A stretch of 44,657 bases of DNA, taken from the NCBI GenBank assembly GCA_029938115.1, contig JAPYOP010000037.1, positions 1 to 44,657 of the forward strand. The letters run 5' to 3'. Shown one piece after another: positions 43,187 through 44,657 of this stretch (position 1 is the stretch's first letter; each line of letters opens with the position of its first letter). This stretch comes from Colwellia sp. (GTDB lineage: Bacteria; Pseudomonadota; Gammaproteobacteria; Enterobacterales; Alteromonadaceae). The translations under genes and the position numbers were made by a program. The notes beneath the pieces were generated by a model. The model was not told the origin of the DNA, made no database searches, and saw only the letters and a program-made list of their open reading frames with translations.

Positions 43187-43808
43187 ACTTTGCAATAGAA
43201 GCCAGCTCTAATGCGACTTGTTCAACGCCTTGTTTAGCTATTCTTTTACTTAATTCAGCCTTTTTACTACTTAGCAATGAGATACCTTCAACTACCATAT
43301 CAAAAGCCTTCCATTCACCCGACTTTTTATTTTTTCTCATTTTAAAGACAACATTTATCGTCGGCTTATTCATATCGACAATTTGCATTTTTACCGCAAC
43401 AATTTTTTTACCTTCAAATGACTTTTCAGGCTCAAAAATAACTTGTTGATTTTTATATTGCATAAGCGCGGTTGCATACGTTCTAGCTAAATAGTCATGC
43501 ATTGAACTAACAAACATAGCACGTTGCTCTTTAGAGGTATTACGTAGGTGCTTACCTAAAATACGATACGATGCATATCTATAATCAATTGACGGCATCA
43601 ATTCTTCTTTTACAATAACTTGCATAAGCGCCGGAAATTTTTGTATTTCTTGCTGATTTGCTGCTATACGGCTAAATAATTTAGTGCCGAGCTCCTCTAA
43701 AACAGAATAAGGTGAAGCCGGTGTTTTTTCTAACGATGAAGCAGATGAAAAGGCTGAAACGGAAAAAACCAATAAAAAGGCCATGATATAACTTGTTGTA
43801 CGTTGCAT
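43185..43808 (-). CDS. MlaC-like periplasmic phospholipid-binding protein
   Basis: A 207-aa protein with a signal peptide (to about SSASS, residue 25). The mature part resembles MlaC/Ttg2D: VKEELMPSIDYRYASYRILG with the family IDY.....LG segment, QRAMFVSSMHDYLARTYATA and NVVFKMRKNKKSGEWKAFDMVVEG. MlaC shuttles phospholipids between membranes. No mlaABDEF genes are near, so it is an orphan copy. GGAG lies 9 bases before the ATG. Two operators for the neighbouring TetR regulator lie in its upstream region. Confidence 0.85.
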   Translation of the reverse strand: MQRTTSYIMAFLLVFSVSAFSSASSLEKTPASPYSVLEELGTKLFSRIAANQQEIQKFPALMQVIVKEELMPSIDYRYASYRILGKHLRNTSKEQRAMFVSSMHDYLARTYATALMQYKNQQVIFEPEKSFEGKKIVAVKMQIVDMNKPTINVVFKMRKNKKSGEWKAFDMVVEGISLLSSKKAELSKRIAKQGVEQVALELASIAK

Positions 43809-43863
43809 TAACTAACTCCACAAAATTGTCTTGATTCGATCAACATTGCTAATTTTAAAACAG

Positions 43864-43881
43864 CAAACCGACCGCTCGGTA
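43864..43881. promoter_or_regulatory. TetR-type operator 1
   Basis: CAAACCGACCGCTCGGTA. It matches the other two sites at about 15 of 18 positions and lies 56 bases upstream of the MlaC-like start. Confidence 0.65.
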
Positions 43882-43902
43882 TATTCAATAACAGAAGCAT
43901 AA

Positions 43903-43920
43903 CACCGACCGATCGGTTTG
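43903..43920. promoter_or_regulatory. TetR-type operator 2
   Basis: CACCGACCGATCGGTTTG. Its reverse complement, CAAACCGATCGGTCGGTG, aligns with operators 1 and 3. With operator 1 it forms an inverted pair in the region upstream of the MlaC-like gene. Confidence 0.7.
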
Positions 43921-43973
43921 TAACCATTTTTATTTATAAGGAAAGTATTTAACTAAGATTTTTTAGTGCTAAG

Positions 43974-44558
43974 CTAATTTTTCAATGAACGGATATACAA
44001 ACAGAGTTCAGCGATAACCTGTTGAAACAATTCTTTATTACGTGAGGTTTTACTTAATGAGGTCGCACCGTGAAAAGTCGCAACAATAAAATATGCAACT
44101 TGAGAAAACACTAAATCATCTCGTAAGTCACTTTTAAATCGCTCTAACGCTTCAACAATAAGCGCATTTAACTTCTCTTGCATCGATAATATTCGCAAGC
44201 GAAAGCCTTCGTCAACATTAGCCATTTCTTCACAGAGATTATTTAAAGGGCAACCACAAACAGTTTCACTACAGACCATGGCATCACACATGGAAGTGAA
44301 AAATTCGCACAAACCTTCAATGGGATCATCTAGACTTAACGCTGGCTGCCAAGTTTCCAAAAAGAGTGGCACATAGTTTTCTTCAAAGACCGCATAGCCT
44401 AATTCAAGTTTACTGGTAAAATGATAGTACAAAGCACCTTTTGAAATACCACAGCGCTTTAGTATGGTAGACAAACTTGTTGCTTGAAAACCATGCTGAT
44501 GAATCTCATCGGCAGCTACAGCAAGAATATTTTGGCGGGTTTGCTCTGCATCACTCAT
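43974..44558 (-). CDS. TetR/AcrR family transcriptional regulator
   Basis: A 194-aa repressor. The N-terminal helix-turn-helix is ILAVAADEIHQHGFQATSLS and KRCGISKGALYYHFTSKLEL, and the C-terminal ligand domain contains CGCPLNNLCEEMANVDEGFR, like a NemR-type subgroup. Several Cys cluster at residues 100-115 (MVCSETVCGCPL, then NLC), which might sense oxidants or electrophiles; that is inference. AAGAG lies 8 bases before the ATG. It lies upstream of the MlaC-like gene on the same strand, and matching operators lie before both genes, so it probably represses itself and that gene. Confidence 0.92.
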   Translation of the reverse strand: MSDAEQTRQNILAVAADEIHQHGFQATSLSTILKRCGISKGALYYHFTSKLELGYAVFEENYVPLFLETWQPALSLDDPIEGLCEFFTSMCDAMVCSETVCGCPLNNLCEEMANVDEGFRLRILSMQEKLNALIVEALERFKSDLRDDLVFSQVAYFIVATFHGATSLSKTSRNKELFQQVIAELCLYIRSLKN

Positions 44559-44602
44559 TTTACGACTCTTATTATTTACTACTTTTCACTTGCGAATAAT
44601 AA

Positions 44603-44620
44603 CAAACCGATTGGTCTGTT
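44603..44620. promoter_or_regulatory. TetR-type operator 3 (autoregulation)
   Basis: CAAACCGATTGGTCTGTT, 45 bases upstream of the TetR start. It shares about 15 of 18 positions with the reverse complement of operator 2. Confidence 0.6.
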
Positions 44621-44657
44621 GCAAGAAGATCTCTATTGGGAGTTAAGGTTAGCTACT

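Noticed and set aside
1..44657. CRISPR arrays, insertion sequences, prophage or integrase genes
   Set aside because: No regularly spaced repeats and no transposase, integrase or phage structural protein were found.

Overview
The window looks like the chromosome of a low-GC marine gammaproteobacterium of the Alteromonadales, most like Colwellia, Thalassotalea and other Colwelliaceae. Reasons: AT-rich sequence, gammaproteobacterial housekeeping neighbourhoods (yicC/rph/pyrE, bioH/gntX/nfuA, lexA, plsB), a cox (aa3) oxidase cluster next to lexA, and palindromic intergenic repeats of a kind common in that order. No phage, insertion sequence, CRISPR array, rRNA or tRNA was recognised.

1-7 kb: yicC (cut by the left edge), a decayed serine-hydrolase tail, a lipoprotein, and a three-gene oxidoreductase operon (thioredoxin-like protein, Tat-exported small subunit, GMC flavoprotein) lie between yicC and the rph-pyrE pair. 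7-14.4 kb: a HExxH protein with a small flagellar-hook-like partner, then bioH, gntX and nfuA with a large M14 carboxypeptidase inserted between the last two. A near-perfect IscR-type site precedes nfuA. Three small membrane-protein genes follow. 14.4-17 kb: a MATE transporter and a polysaccharide deacetylase.

17-25.9 kb: the complete aa3 (caa3-like) cytochrome c oxidase locus, mostly on the minus strand: ctaC, ctaD, ctaG, ctaE, then SURF1, a Sco-like membrane protein, ctaA, ctaB and SCO. A lone DUF2909 gene sits on the plus strand in the middle. Two unusual intergenic structures were found here: a concentric ~120-bp palindrome after ctaE, and a three-way-junction fold between ctaG and ctaE. 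25.8-26.5 kb: a gene-free stretch with an FNR-type box, hairpins and a plus-strand terminator, read as a candidate oxygen-responsive small RNA. 26.5-27.4 kb: lexA with two overlapping SOS boxes, and a frameshifted remnant of an EAL phosphodiesterase.

27.4-40.6 kb: a block of accessory genes between lexA and plsB, which lie close together in E. coli. It holds an ECF sigma factor paired with a TonB-domain membrane protein and a second TonB protein, a membrane protein behind a palindromic promoter, a four-lipoprotein CsgG/DUF4810/DUF799 operon, a 2-oxoacid oxidoreductase operon with a GltD-like NADPH/Fe-S subunit, an NYN-domain protein with an AGCS amino-acid symporter, and a diguanylate cyclase. 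40.7-44.6 kb: plsB, then an unlinked MlaC-like periplasmic lipid-binding protein and a TetR regulator that share three matching operators.

The most testable new ideas are the candidate FNR-driven small RNA, the sigma/TonB-anti-sigma pair, the TetR-MlaC circuit, the IscR site at nfuA, and the palindromic elements around ctaE.
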